Notes: a model not told the origin generated them from the letters alone. A stretch of DNA of 64,000 bases from Cryptomeria japonica (GCF_030272615.1 NC_081409.1:650538468-650602467), one strand, 5' to 3'. Numbered from the stretch's first letter, positions 33,043 to 43,755 are shown. Numbers and translations: made by a program.

Positions 33043-34094
33043 ATGATACAAAAGGAAGGCCCCAAGTTCTCTAAGGATAATTACACATCATGGTGTGGTA
33101 TAATGAAGCTCTACCTAAGAACCCTATGATATCAATACTCGAATCATGTAAGCATATAGTACAATGAACCTACAAGGGTTCTCACTGCAGATCAGATCAA
33201 AGAGAAGCAAGATAACATCACAACTATGGAAGTGATTGCTAGTACTCTATTTGATAACGAGTATGTTGAGATTCAAGATCTGAAAACAACCTATGAGATG
33301 TGGAATAAGCTGAAGACTATTTATGGAGGAGATCCTCATATACAAAGGCTAACTTGGACAGTTGGAGAGGAAAATTTGATGAGATGAGGATGCAATAAGG
33401 AGAGAATATAGAACAATACAACAAAAGAATTAAGGATGTGGTAAATTCCATCAGAAATGTTGGAGGAAAACTTGAGAAAGATGATGTAGTCAGCAAAATC
33501 TTGAGAACCTTGCTACCACAATATGCCATAAGGGTTTCTGCAATTCAGGAACTCAGATCTTTGGGAACAGTTAATGTTACACTTGACTCCTTGATCGTTA
33601 AGTTGACTACCTTTGAACTGAGGAACTATGATAACAATATGCCAAAGATTGGTGCCGCCTTCAAATCTTCCATGACACTTGCACCAACAATGAGAAGAAA
33701 ATAAACCGGAAGTAGTTCTACTGCAAGAACCGATCACTCTCATTCTCATGACAACTTGTTATCTGAAGGACTTGAACAAGATGAGCTTGAAGCTTTAATA
33801 GAAAGAACGTTGTCAAGAAGAAAAGGAAAGTACAGAGGTAAACTACCCCTGAAGTGTTTCTCTTGCAATCAAATAGGTCATATTGCATCTAGATGTCCTG
33901 ACAATTATAGGAAGAATAACTTTAGAAGATACAAAGAGAAGAACAAGAAGAAGTGCTATCTTGTAGAAGGAGTTACCGATGAAGAATCAGAAGGACCTGA
34001 TGGAGAAGGGATTTCATTTGTAGTGGTAAAGGAAGATAGCATAGAGGAAAGTGATATGGCGTTGATTTGCAGTTCAAACTGGTGTGGAGACTAG
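33043..34094 (+). pseudogene. gag: Cop2 gag, interrupted
   Basis: The start is ATG 33043 (MIQKEGPKFSKDNYTSWCGI), matching Cop3 gag (MMKEGPKFNRENYIIWSDRM). A helical UBN2-type domain follows: VIASTLFDNEYVEIQDLKTT, then after shifts near 33370 DVVNSIRNVGGKLEKDDVVS. A stop (TAA) lies near 33702. The nucleocapsid knuckle CFSCNQIGHIASRC at 33855-33896 has all four ligands. A basic stretch (RRYKEKNKKKC) and an acidic tail follow. The reading frame leads into protease after a TAG at 34092. Confidence 0.88.
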
Positions 34095-34709
34095 GTAATT
34101 GACAGTGGTTGCACTCACCACATGACTGGTGACAGGAACAAATTCCTCAACATGGAGGACTATGATGGAGGATTGGTGAGATTCGGCAATGATGCTCCTT
34201 GTGCTGTAAAAGGTAAGGGATCTATAGCCCTAAATGATAAAACCAATTGTGAAGATGTTTACTAGGTAGAAGGGCTAAAGTATAGTCTGTTAAGTTTTGC
34301 ACAACTTAACAATAAGGGTTACCGGTTAGAGTTTGATGAAGGAATATGCAAAATAAGTGATAAATCAAGAGGTTTGATTGCTATCGGTAAACAAACTAGA
34401 GGTAATTTGTTCTACCTAGGCACCACTGTAGGAAGTTGCCTAATGGAAAAGGTAGAAGACATTTGGTTGTGGCACAAAAGATTGTGTCATGTTAATTTTG
34501 ATAGCATAGCAAAGGTTAGTAAAATGAAGTATGTCAGAGGTATCCCTGACATTATGAAACCTGAGAATGTTATGTGTAAAGAATGTCAACTAGGAAAGAT
34601 GACCAAATCTAGTTTCAGCAGCAAATCTTATTCATCTGAGAATGTGTTGGACTTGGTGCATACAGATTTGTCTGGTCCTATGAGGACTAAGAGTTTCTAT
34701 GGGAACTAG
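34095..34709 (+). pseudogene. pol: Cop2 protease and GAG-pre-integrase domain
   Basis: The protease active site is intact: VIDSGCTHHMTGDRNKF at about 34095-34145. YSLLSFAQLNNKGYRLEFDE-like sequence follows after a TAG near 34264. The pre-integrase zinc domain shows WLWHKRLCHVNFDSI (about 34470-34510) and CKECQLGKMT, then the first integrase Asp in LVHTDLSGPMRTKSF. A TAG follows at about 34707 (GN*YF). Confidence 0.87.
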
Positions 34710-35430
34710 TATTTCATGTTGTTTGTAGATGATTTCTCAAGAATGATGTGGGTTGTATTCTTGAAAGAAAAATCTGAAGCCTTTCACATGTTTAAGATCT
34801 TCAAGGCTCGAGTGGAGGGAGGAGCCGATAAGAGTCTAAAATGTTTGAGATCAGATAGAGGAGGAGAATTTACTTCTCAAGAGTTCATAAATTACTGTGA
34901 AGAATAGGGGATTATGAGGCAGATGTCTGCACTTAGAACACCTCAACAGAATGGGGTTGCTGAAACAAGAAACAAAACTCTAATTGATTGTGCGAGGACT
35001 TGAATGATTTAAAAGGATATTCCGCATATCTTCTAGAGAGAAGTAGTGAGTACTGATATGTATACCTTGAACCGGATACATGTGAAGAAGGGGACACATA
35101 AGACTCCCTATGAATTATGGTGTGGATACTCACCCAATGTGAGTTACTTCAAGGTATTTGGAAGTAGGTGCTACATCAAGAGGGATGAGTACTTTGGAAA
35201 GTTCGATCCTAAGAGTGGTGAAGGAATCTTCTTAGTTTACTCCACAAAGAATAAAGCATATTGGTGTTTGAACAAAAGGACCGGCAAGATTGTGGAGAGT
35301 GCAAATGTTAGAGTAGATGAGTTCTTTGAGAAAAATGAACAGGACAACAAGAGTGAACCAGAGGACTATCAAGGATTCGATTGCAATGTATCGGTTGAAC
35401 CTGCTGTAGAGTGTAGCTGCAAATGAGGAA
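34710..35430 (+). pseudogene. pol: Cop2 integrase core and C-terminus
   Basis: The frame gives LFVDDFSRMMWVVFLKEKSE, then LRSDRGGEFTSQEF with the second catalytic Asp (about 34850), a TAG near 34905, and TPQQNGVAETRNKTL with the catalytic Glu region at about 34940-34980. Stops near 35000-35035 are followed by an open 126-codon piece (THKTPYELWCGYSPNVSYFK, YSTKNKAYWCLNKRT, VRVDEFFE). The DDE residues are present, so damage is by stops rather than active-site loss. Confidence 0.87.
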
Positions 35431-36476
35431 GCATGTGAAGTAGAACCTACACAACTGGTAGAAGAAGCTTTAAGAAATAAACCGACACCACCAAGGTATG
35501 TCAAAAACAATCATTCTGTTGACAATATTATTGGTGACAAAAATGCAAGAATATCGACTAGAAGAAAAGCAAGGGAGAGTACCTGTCTGCTCTCTAAAAT
35601 TGAGCCCAAAACAACAAAGGAGGCTCTAAAAGATGAAGACTAGATCAAAGCTATGGAAGAAGAACTGGAGCAGATTGAGAAAAATGAAACTTGGAACCTT
35701 ATGCCCAGACCGGAGAATAAAAACGTGATAGGCACCAAGTGGGTGTTTAAAAACAAAATGGATGAAAACAGTCAAGTAGTAAGAAACAAAGCAAGGTTAG
35801 TTTGCAAAGGGTATGCACAAAAAGAAGGTTTGGATTATGGAGATACCTTTGCACCAGTGGCCAAACTGGAAGGGGTCAAAATCTTGCTTGCTTATGCTGC
35901 TTACTGGAAGTTCAAGGACTACCAAATGGATGTCAAATCAGCATTCTTGAATGGTGTTCTAGAGGAAGAAGTGTACATTGAGCAACCAGAAGGGTTTGCT
36001 TCAAAAGATGGAGTAAATATGGTATGTAAGCTGAAGAAGGCTTTGTATGGGCTAAAACAAGCACCAAGAGCTTGGTATGAGAGACTGCACTCATACCTGA
36101 TAAGTATAGGGTTCATCAGAACCAGTGACAATAATAACTTGTATTTGAAGAATGGAAAAAAAAAGGAAAACATCTGATTGCAGAGATTTTTGTAGATGAC
36201 ATCATCTTTAGAGGAGATGATGAAATGAGCAAAGGTTTTGCAGAAGAAATGAAGAAAGAATTTGAAATGTCCATGATCAGTGAAATAAAATTCTTCATTG
36301 GTCTGCAAGTATCTCAGCTAAAGAATGGTATATTCATTAGCCAGACCAAATATATAAGAGAAAGATTGAAGACCTTTGGAATGGAAGATTCCAAACCTAT
36401 TGGAACTCCGATGGTTATAGGTTGCAAGCTTTCCAAAGACGATGAGGCTAATGAAGTGAATGAGACACTATATTGA
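35431..36476 (+). pseudogene. pol: Cop2 reverse transcriptase
   Basis: After a short variable linker and a TAG at about 35641, an open frame of about 174 codons (35653-36177) has [34 protein letters not shown] and [19 protein letters not shown]. At 36157-36165 a run of nine A's shifts the frame and creates the stop at 36175. In the next frame the catalytic FVDD is intact at 36189-36200, then SEIKFFIGLQVSQLKNGIF and SKPIGTPMVIGCKLS. Homopolymer slippage, in the genome or in sequencing, is the simplest cause of this break. Confidence 0.9.
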
Positions 36477-37118
36477 TCCATGATTGGTAAGTTGCATACT
36501 ATGCAGTGCACAGTAGACCGGATATAGCAAAAGCAATTGGCTTGGTTGCTAGATTTATTGCAAGTCCTAAAGAGACTCAGATGGTGGCGGTCAAGAGGAT
36601 ATTCAGGTACCTTAAGGGGACTGATGAGTATGGTCCCTGGTATCCACATAAGGGAAATTTTAACTTAAGTGTCTTCACCGATGCAGATTGGGCGTGGAAC
36701 ATTGATGACAAAAAGAGCACTAGTGGAGGTGCATTCTTTCTTGGAGATAGGATTGTCATAGACAAGCAAGAAACTGAACTGTATCTCTTAATCCATAGCT
36801 GACGCGGAGTATGTGGCTGTTGCAATCAACTGTACACAGGTAGTATGGATTAAGCAGATCTTGGAAGGTATCCAAGAAAATGTGACTAAACCTGTGGTAA
36901 TACACTATGACAATACAAGTGCCATCAACATATCAAAAAACCCGGTAATGCACTCTAAAACCAAGCATATTGTAATAAAATATCAGTATCTTAGGGAACT
37001 AGTGCAGGACAAAGAAGTTAGATGGGAATATGTGTCAACCAAGGAATAGGTTGCAGACATATTCACCAAGCCGCTACCTAAGGATACTTTTGAGTATCTC
37101 AAAGGTAAGCTAGGGTAA
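36477..37118 (+). pseudogene. pol: Cop2 RNase H
   Basis: It begins after TGA 36474. Pieces are SRPDIAKAIGLVARFIASPK (36506 on), FTDADWAWNIDDKKSTSGGA, then after a frame change ADAEYVAVAINCTQVVWIKQ, IHYDNTSAINISKNP and HSKTKHIVIKYQYLRE. It ends with VADIFTKPLPKDTFEYLKGK and a stop close to 37117. The order matches the C-terminus of other plant copia Pol proteins. Confidence 0.87.
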
Positions 37119-37454
37119 TTCCCCTACATGCTCTAAGGTGAGTGAAGATCGGAACAACATCAATCCGGTACGATTTTCGTGCAAATTCTATGTATTTGGA
37201 TTGATGATTATGGACTACTCCTATTAGGGGGAGCAGCCATTGCACTATGTGAAATAGGATGTCTAGACTACACCTTTGGCATTGTTGTCAGAGGGGGAGT
37301 GAAGTCAGATGGAACATGAAGGGAAATGAAGTCAGATGTGATAGGAATGGAAGCCAATGAAAGGGGGAGATTCAAACAGAGCAGCTGATCGGTACAACAG
37401 AAGCAGAAGTGACTGGTTGCTAAAAGAGAAGTTTGAAGTGTTCCCATTAATGCC

Positions 37455-37465
37455 AAAGGGGGAGA
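37455..37465 (+). other. Cop2 polypurine tract
   Basis: AAAGGGGGAGA lies two bases before the 3' LTR and is identical to the Cop1 tract. Confidence 0.92.
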
Positions 37466-38167
37466 TTGTTGGCATAACTGATGGTGTTGGCACAACCGGT
37501 TCATTAGTTAGTATTGTCATTGATGACCAACACTTATCGGTGAATAAGGCCAAGCTCATAGGCAAGGAGGTGTGGTAAACCTCAATGGTTTACTCATGGC
37601 TGCAAACAGTATGGAGGATTCAGTGCTTCTCTAGTATGCATCATTGACACACTTAAGCAGTGTGTTGGTCGAAGACTAATTTGTTGAAGGATAAATAGAG
37701 TAGTTGACCAGTTAGTCAAACATTCGATAGGTGTTGAGATCAGTTTCTTAAACTGGTAGTTGAAATAATGATGCGGTCACAGGAGGTGACTCAAAGTGCA
37801 GTTTAGTAGTCTTATGTACAACTGGAACATTCTGGACAGACAGGTGATCAGTTTGCTTGATGATCAGTGACCAGTGCCAAAAGATGAAGAGTTACACCAA
37901 TGAACCGATGAAACAGGTTGAAGAATTATATCCACCAAGAATCTTAGAGTAGTGGCTGGTAAGTTGGATGCGATGACCAAAGGTGAGTCAGTCGGGATGA
38001 GATATCATCAAACAAACTGCTAGTGAAGTCTACAGCAGTTTACAACCAGTTAAGGCGAGATTTGTGCGGATTTTCTGGTTCGCATTAAAAAGACAGATCA
38101 TGACCTAGAGGTTGCTAAAATTATGAGTTGCGGTGGCAAATAAGAATGAGTTGCTGGCACGAATGAT

Positions 38168-38311
38168 GGAGAGCGCACAGAGAAAGTGCGAGAAGATTAG
38201 AATTTTAAATCTACTGAGTTTTAGGTTTGAACTCATTTAGGAGAGCGCGCAGAGAAAGTGCGAGAAGATTAGAATTTTAAATCTACTGAGTTTTAGGTTT
38301 GAACTCATTTA
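38168..38311 (+). repeat. 72-bp tandem duplication unique to the Cop2 3' LTR
   Basis: Units at 38168-38239 and 38240-38311 both start GGAGAGCGC and end ACTCATTTAG, and differ at about one base. The 5' LTR has one unit (from about 32127). The duplication therefore arose in this copy after integration, or was lost from the other. Confidence 0.9.
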
Positions 38312-38510
38312 GGAAACATGAATTATGTGTTGGAAAAAAATGGTATAAAGGTTTTTGGCGAAAACCAAAAAGTTTGATCATAGAATTGCTAAGTGCAATT
38401 TTGGAGAGAGGCGATCTAGCAAGGTGAGAAGAGTGCAGAACTGCTAAGTGAATAGAAGAGTGGTGAAGAGAGTGTGCGGAGCTTGGATAGTGTGAAGAGT
38501 AGAGAAAGAA

Positions 38511-38612
38511 TGCAGAGCACCAATAGAGTGCAGAGCAAGCGAAATGCAGAGCACCAGTAGAGTGCAGAGCAAGTGAAATGCAAAGCACCAGTTGAGTGCA
38601 AAGCAAGTGTAA
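38511..38612 (+). repeat. 34-bp triplication unique to the Cop2 3' LTR
   Basis: Three units starting TGCA(G/A)AGCACCA lie at 38511, 38545 and 38579. The 5' LTR has a single unit near 32398. The overlapping minus-strand ORFs here are repeat artefacts. Confidence 0.88.
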
Positions 38613-39161
38613 CCGGTGGTCAAAACAAAGAGCTTCAATTGGATTTGATTAAGCTAAGAGTAGCTATTACAACATATCATTCTCTTTGTTGTTTTCTAAT
38701 ACATGCAATAGTTAAATCCCTTAACCTGGTAGACTTTAACAGGTCCCTTTGTAAAATCCCTTAACCGGGTGACATCTTAATTGATGATCCTAAGTCCTTT
38801 AACAAGGCTACCTCTAACACAATAAAGTCTCTAACAAGCCTTGAAGAAAATCCCTTAACTGGGTGGCACCTGATAGTGTCTTTGTAATCTCCTAATAGGG
38901 ATGGTTCCTCACCGGACGTACTCCAGAAGAGTGCAGATTTTGTGAGTTTCTACTCACACCATGGTTTTCTCCCATTTGGGTTTCCACATGATAAACCTTG
39001 TTGTTCATGTGTGATTGATTTTATGTGTACATGTTTCTTATTAATTATGCCTATACTGATAAGTGTTAAGTTTGAGTAGAAACTTTGATTAAGGTTAAAT
39101 CTTGTAAAATCAGTATAGTGTTGATTCACCCCTCCCCTCTTAGCACTAGTGGGGACCAACA

Positions 39162-40019
39162 ATAACATCTACCGGAGAAGGTATTTGACCCTCTTCCTTG
39201 TCCACCAAATCCGACTCTTGAGTTTGATCGCCTACCTCTGAAATTGCCTCTTGACTCCCCACTTTGTTCATTATGGTTGCTTGTCTCTCCTAGTTGGTTT
39301 TGTGACTGTCCTCTTCCTCCAAAGTTGACTTTACCTCTGAAATTTTTCCCTTTGCCTCTACCTTGTTGCTCTTGTCTGCTTTTTATCTTTCCCTCAACCT
39401 TGATTGCTTGCTTGTAGCACTCTTCCACCATTCTAGGTGTGGTGAGACTTAACTCATCTTGGATTTTATACCTCAAACCATTGAGATATCTTGCCACCAT
39501 CTCTTCTTCATCCTCTTCATGCCCTGTCTTTATACTCAACTTATAGAATTCCTCTGTCTATGCTTGCACATCCATCTCTTTTTGTTTTATATTGTGAAGC
39601 CTTTTGAGCAACGGGATGTTGTAATCACTTGGTAAAAACTTCCCTTTCTTCCTTCTTTCATTCTACACAAAGTCCCACCAAAGCAAAGCATGTCCTTTCA
39701 ACTTTGATTTTGCCACCTTCACCTTTTGATCTTCTTGTACATCTTCACACTCAAAATGATTTTCCAATGCTCCTATCCAATCTAGGAGTTCCTCTCCATC
39801 TAACTTTCCTCCACATGTGGGAAAATCCACTTTGGTCTTATGACCATCTCCTTTGATTGTTTTCAAGAGCCTCGTCATCCTCAAGTCTTCAAGGTCCATC
39901 TCTTCCTCTGACCCTTCTTGGGAATCCTCCTCTTTTCCTCGATCACTTACATCCCCCGTGACCTCATCTCTTCTCTAACTTGATTCTAGGGCTTCAAGCC
40001 TTGCATCCAACCTCTCTTC
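39162..40019 (-). pseudogene. gag: Gyp2 gag, main part
   Basis: From 40019 the minus strand continues the coiled-coil N-terminus (RLDARLEALESS, TAG, REDEVTGDVSDRGKEE), then DLEDLRMTRLLKTIKGDGHK, GGKLDGEELLDWIGALENHF and LKGHALLWWDF (about 39690-39665). After a break the frame 39539-39170 has EMVARYLNGLRYKIQDELSL and an Arg/Gly-rich RNA-binding segment (GRGKGKNFRGKVNFGGRGQS). It ends at GRCY, where the first Cys of the zinc knuckle is split off by Cop2. Homology to Gyp1 gag is clear. Confidence 0.88.
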
Positions 40020-42268
40020 TGAAGAGCACATGATTATACTGAGAGGGGGGGGGGGGGGGGTGAATCAGTATAATGAAACTTTTCAATTTAATATGATAGA
40101 ATTAAGTTATCCAAGACAATTATGCACATAAATACAATAACAAAAGAATTTGAGTGGAAACCCAATGAGGGAGAAAACCACTAAAATGAATATTGTATAT
40201 TGTATATTTCTTTGACAATGTTTGTGAGCACCAACCCACTGGAAGCACCAACCTCCTAATTCTGCTTTGTGAGCACCAACCCATTGGAAGCACCAACTCC
40301 CCAATCTGAACTTTGTGAGCACCAACCCACTGGAAGCACCAACTCCCACTTCTGAATTTTGTGAGCACCAACCCACTTCACATATATCTGATTGTCCACC
40401 TTTACAATGTTGCTGTACCAACTGATGATGGATTATATTCTTCTCAAATTTCCTTTTTCAAACTGTTACAATGCTGATCATGAATTTGTCACAAAAACTG
40501 ATTATAAACTCTTATAAATCTAAATGCTTCATAAGTCTGCTAAACTCTGCTTTATAATGTCTTCACAAATATACTCATAGAATATTCACAAATCTGTTCA
40601 TGGAGTCTTCATAAATCTCTTTTATATCTGCATATACATATTCGTATATTTTCTTGTGTATGATTGATCTTCACATGCACACTCACACTCATAAAATATA
40701 TTCTTTTATTTTTATTTCCATACACTCAACACTACTTTCTTTTTCAGATTATCATATTAGCATTTCTTTATCTCAACATTCACACGTACCACATAATATA
40801 CACACATATTATTCCATTACAAATACTCTCTGTCTGAAAATTATTTCCAGAATTATTTATTCAGCGTACACTTCCACACTTACTGCAGCATACACTCTCC
40901 ACATATAGATCTTCTTTTTTTTGCTTTTTTTTAAAAATACCTAGCCACTTATGTCTGATTATATTTTCTGGATAACACACCTCTTAGATGAGACACGTCC
41001 TTTTTAAATTAGATTTTGTTTAACTTGCTCCTAATCGCACCTTTTGGATATTAACAAGATATTCTTTGTTTGTTATCTTGAATAGATTAAGTGTTTTATC
41101 CATTCTTTTAGCCACGTATTATTTCAATTATTATAAAATCAAATGCCACGACTATAATCAATGTGTTTGCCAAATCACATGAATTTGCCCCTTTTGATGC
41201 TGCTAAGAAGTGCTTCGACTTGCGAACTATTTTGTCGCTGCTGTCATAATAGACTCGTGGATTTTAGCATTGAGATCATCTTATATTGCCTTTTGTTCAT
41301 GATCGCACAAACTGATATAACCGTCTATTCTTGCTTCATTAATATAGATCGCACCAATGAATCGCACCTCTACTATCTTCAATAAATCACTGCATATTAT
41401 GAATAAGTCGCTGACTTCAATATATTGTCGCTGCTTATTATATTTCTTAGTGTCTTTGCGACTGTCAAAAATAAATTTAGAAAACTGTGCCGATGTAAAC
41501 AATTCTAATCGCTGCTGTTGATTAGGAAGTCGTTGCTCTTAATGATTTGAACCTTTAATATTAACAATCTTAGTTGGCTGTCTTCAGTTACATATTTGTC
41601 TGATAAATCTGACCCTTTAGATTTATGAAGTCGACCCTTCAGTAAGTCATATCTTCCACCAGATCGATGGATTACCATTCATTCTAAATGCCCTGAATGA
41701 CTAGAAGATTTGTACTAGTCTTGATTACTACTATGTTCACAATTTTCCCGAACCTTGTCTTTGTTGTATTATAATGATAGTTATCAATACAAACCAAAAT
41801 CACTGTTACCTTGTTGACTTGGCTTGATTGATACAAACTAGTAAATTGCTGCATAAGTTATATATGGATATCGCTGTTCTCCATATCACACATCGACCTC
41901 TTAATATAGGAAATACATTATATATTAATATGCCTTCAAACATGATAGGCGCTGATAACTGGGTGCATGTATGCATGATGTGTGTCTTCAAAGAGCATCT
42001 ATATATAGCCACACACACTTGCAAATATCTTCTTCCAAACCTGATAAGATATCTTCATTTACAGTCATTCAACAATCTAGTATAGGGATTAATTGTCTTC
42101 AAAGAACATATACACAGTCATATATATAACCTATGACCTGGTGTATACTGTCAATTCATTTTGTACTTTATATTCTCAGTCAATATGCTCTGATCATTGC
42201 TGGCTATTTACTGTATACATATATTTCTGAGTATCACTATTTTGGCATCAATGACAATATTCCCATCA
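40020..42268 (-). mobile_element. S2: 2.2-kb solo LTR in Gyp2 gag
   Basis: Boundaries come from the duplicated TCTTC at 40015-40019 and 42269-42273. On the minus strand it starts TGATGGGAATATTGTCATTG and ends CTCTCAGTATAATCATGTGC-TCTTCA, with TG...CA ends. It carries the copia-family 3' signals: a C16 run (G16 at 40045-40060) next to CTCTCAG, and GTTTTCTCCCTCATTGGGTT with TCCACTCAAATTC upstream (about 40150-40180). There is no internal region or PBS. Taking it out with one TCTTC restores an in-frame gag coiled coil in Gyp2, an independent check on the ends. Confidence 0.9.
40224..40378. repeat. 45-46-bp minisatellite inside S2
   Basis: Units starting GTGAGCACCAACCCA lie at 40224, 40269, 40315 and 40361 (the last partial). 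Each contains TGGAAGCACCAAC. Two overlapping minus-strand frames of 80-100 codons here simply translate the repeat and are not genes. Confidence 0.88.
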
Positions 42269-42273
42269 TCTTC

Positions 42274-42350
42274 TAACTCTTTCATCTCCTTAGCATGCTT
42301 CTACTTCAACTCACTTACTTCCCTTGCAATGGCATTTCCCTTTGGAGGCA
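42274..42350 (-). pseudogene. gag: Gyp2 gag N-terminus
   Basis: ATG at 42350 starts MPPKGNAIAREVSELK, TAG, KHAKEMKELE, which joins the coiled coil beyond S2. It lies about 55 bases from the PBS, as expected for Gag. The leading TAG is one of several nonsense mutations. Confidence 0.75.
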
Positions 42351-42404
42351 TTTTGCTCTATCTTCTAGACAACAACCAAACTTGGTTTCCATTAATTATA
42401 CCTA

Positions 42405-42417
42405 TGCTCTGATACCA
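42405..42417 (-). other. Gyp2 primer-binding site
   Basis: The minus strand TGGTATCAGAGCA starts two bases after the LTR border (LTR end GCATCA, spacer AT). It is an intact tRNA-iMet type site and fixes the minus orientation of Gyp2. Confidence 0.93.
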
Positions 42418-42419
42418 AT

Positions 42420-43634
42420 TGATGCAAAATAGGGGTGGTTATCACCTTATTGATACCATTTCTCCCATGAAAGATGGCTTCCAAACTTCAAGTGCAAGTT
42501 TCAAATCTCTAACTGGTGGATTTCTCTTCTAAAGGCCTAGTTTTCCTAGTAGTACTTCAAAATGGGTATTTCTAGCATATCTCTCTAGGCAAGCCCAACT
42601 GTCAAATTTCTACCATTCAGGATACCCTGTATGCCCCTTGTTAACATATCTAATTTGTGGATAGGGTTGTTTTGGACCAAGCCCCTCAATAATTGACCGG
42701 TAATGCTGCAACTAGGCCTAATTAAGTCTACTTTCCAAAGCAACTATGTGATCTTTTGACTCCAAGTTTCTAGACTCCACTACAAGGCCTTCAACACATC
42801 ATAGGAGGTCAGTATATGCAAGTTTCATCAACTAGTTTGTTCACCAAGTCGCTCTTCTTCAAAACCCTATGGCTTCTTGTTCATTTCAAGCCTAATACAT
42901 AGAGATATTAGCCTTGGGCATCACCAATTTCACCTCTAGCACCCTTTCATGCTCTTGCAAACTTCAAAAACAGTAAAAGAACTCCAAATAATTCCATTCC
43001 ATGGAGTTTGGGAGTTTTCCACTGGTGGAATGGCTTCAGTTCATTATTTTTTTGTGTTCAAACCCTCGAACCTAGGGTTTCAGGACAAGTTTCAATAAAC
43101 TGGCTTTAAAATGCTCAAAACTAAAACGAAAACAATGAAACCAAAACCGAATGAGAGAGAATTCAACTCTCCATCCAACACACCTAGTTTCAGATCATGG
43201 ATCCTCCGTACAAGGTTGTACAAATCTCAGCAACAACAACAAAACTGTCAAAACACAGCAAAATAATGTATCTTTTATTGTTTGATATTCCCCCAATGTC
43301 ATCAACCAACCCATTGGGTGATGGAACAAGTGATGCAACAGGGCTATTTATATGTTTTTCCGATATTTCAAATGGTTGGCAACCACAATTTGAATTACAA
43401 CTAACAAAACCATAAGTGGCCTATTATGACAACATTTGCAAGAAAAAGTTGCTTGACAACGTTAGCAGGTTTTGGAAAGTTTTTACATGACTCAAAATGA
43501 CCTCCTAAGACACTAACCTGGCACACCGAAATACAAAATGGTCTAAAAGACCTTATTCCCTGACCAAACATAATGACAAAGAAAATATGCCAAAATGGCC
43601 TCAAGGAGGCATGAGTGCACTAGGTGCTCCTGCA
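42420..43634 (-). repeat. Gyp2 5' LTR
   Basis: This 1,215-base copy pairs with 26575-27782. Differences are scattered substitutions and small indels, such as an added GATGCAACA-like stretch near 43330. Confidence 0.93.
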
Positions 43635-43642
43635 CTACTGAT

Positions 43643-43755
43643 TTTATGAAAAACTTGGCAAAATTTTCACTAACAAACACAAAACTGGATATTCTCAATC
43701 AAAATTTAATATCAAAAGCTTGAACTCTACTTTTACCGAGAATGGATTTGAGTAC
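43643..43755 (-). pseudogene. Z0 ORF, upstream part
   Basis: The minus strand from about 43755 gives VLKSILGKSRVQAFDIKF, a stop, then LRISSFVFVSENFAKFFIK. Across Gyp2, counting the CTACTGAT duplication once, this runs in frame into SVGFAKCSNSKAR at 26574. No domain is recognised. Further upstream coding is not evident. Confidence 0.45.

Larger units (their letters stand above)
31424..39161 (+). mobile_element. Cop2: full-length Ty1/copia element with target-site duplication
   Basis: LTRs are at 31424-32979 and 37467-39161, both starting TGTTGGCATAACTGATGGTG and ending GGGGACCAACA. ATAAC flanks it at 31419-31423 and 39162-39166. Internal order is gag, protease, integrase, RT, RNase H. The purine tract AAAGGGGGAGA lies at 37455-37465. 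The two LTRs differ in length by 139 bases, which is explained by extra tandem units in the 3' copy. Stops and frameshifts, including one at a run of nine A's in RT, inactivate it. It interrupts the zinc-knuckle codons of Gyp2. Confidence 0.95.
37467..39161 (+). repeat. Cop2 3' LTR
   Basis: This 1,695-base copy is longer than the 5' LTR because of a 72-base tandem duplication (38168-38311) and two extra 34-base units (38511-38612). It ends GGGGACCAACA before ATAAC. Confidence 0.93.
26575..43634 (-). mobile_element. Gyp2: Ty3/gypsy chromovirus, split by Cop2 and S2
   Basis: LTRs lie at 26575-27782 (3' LTR on the minus strand) and 42420-43634 (5' LTR). The internal region on the minus strand reads gag, protease, RT, RNase H, integrase, chromodomain. 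CTACTGAT flanks both ends (26567-26574 and 43635-43642), an eight-base duplication, longer than the usual five. Cop2 (31424-39161) sits in the zinc-knuckle codons of gag and S2 (40020-42268) in the N-terminal coiled-coil codons. Removing the insertions leaves a normal-sized element. Stops of several kinds inactivate it. Confidence 0.92.

Noticed and set aside
38283-38638. Cys/Leu-rich minus-strand ORFs of 60-107 codons
   Set aside because: They come from the 34-bp tandem units in the Cop2 3' LTR; a weaker shadow appears in the 5' LTR.
40224-40378. Regularly spaced repeats that superficially resemble a CRISPR array
   Set aside because: Units are directly adjacent with no unique spacers, inside a plant LTR.
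40107-40421. Overlapping 80-104-codon minus-strand ORFs with a repeated protein pattern
   Set aside because: They translate the 45-46-bp minisatellite of solo LTR S2 and have no gene context.
42405-42417. tRNA-like sequence
   Set aside because: It is a 12-14-base primer-binding site complementary to a tRNA 3' end, not a tRNA gene. The same holds for the other PBS sites.
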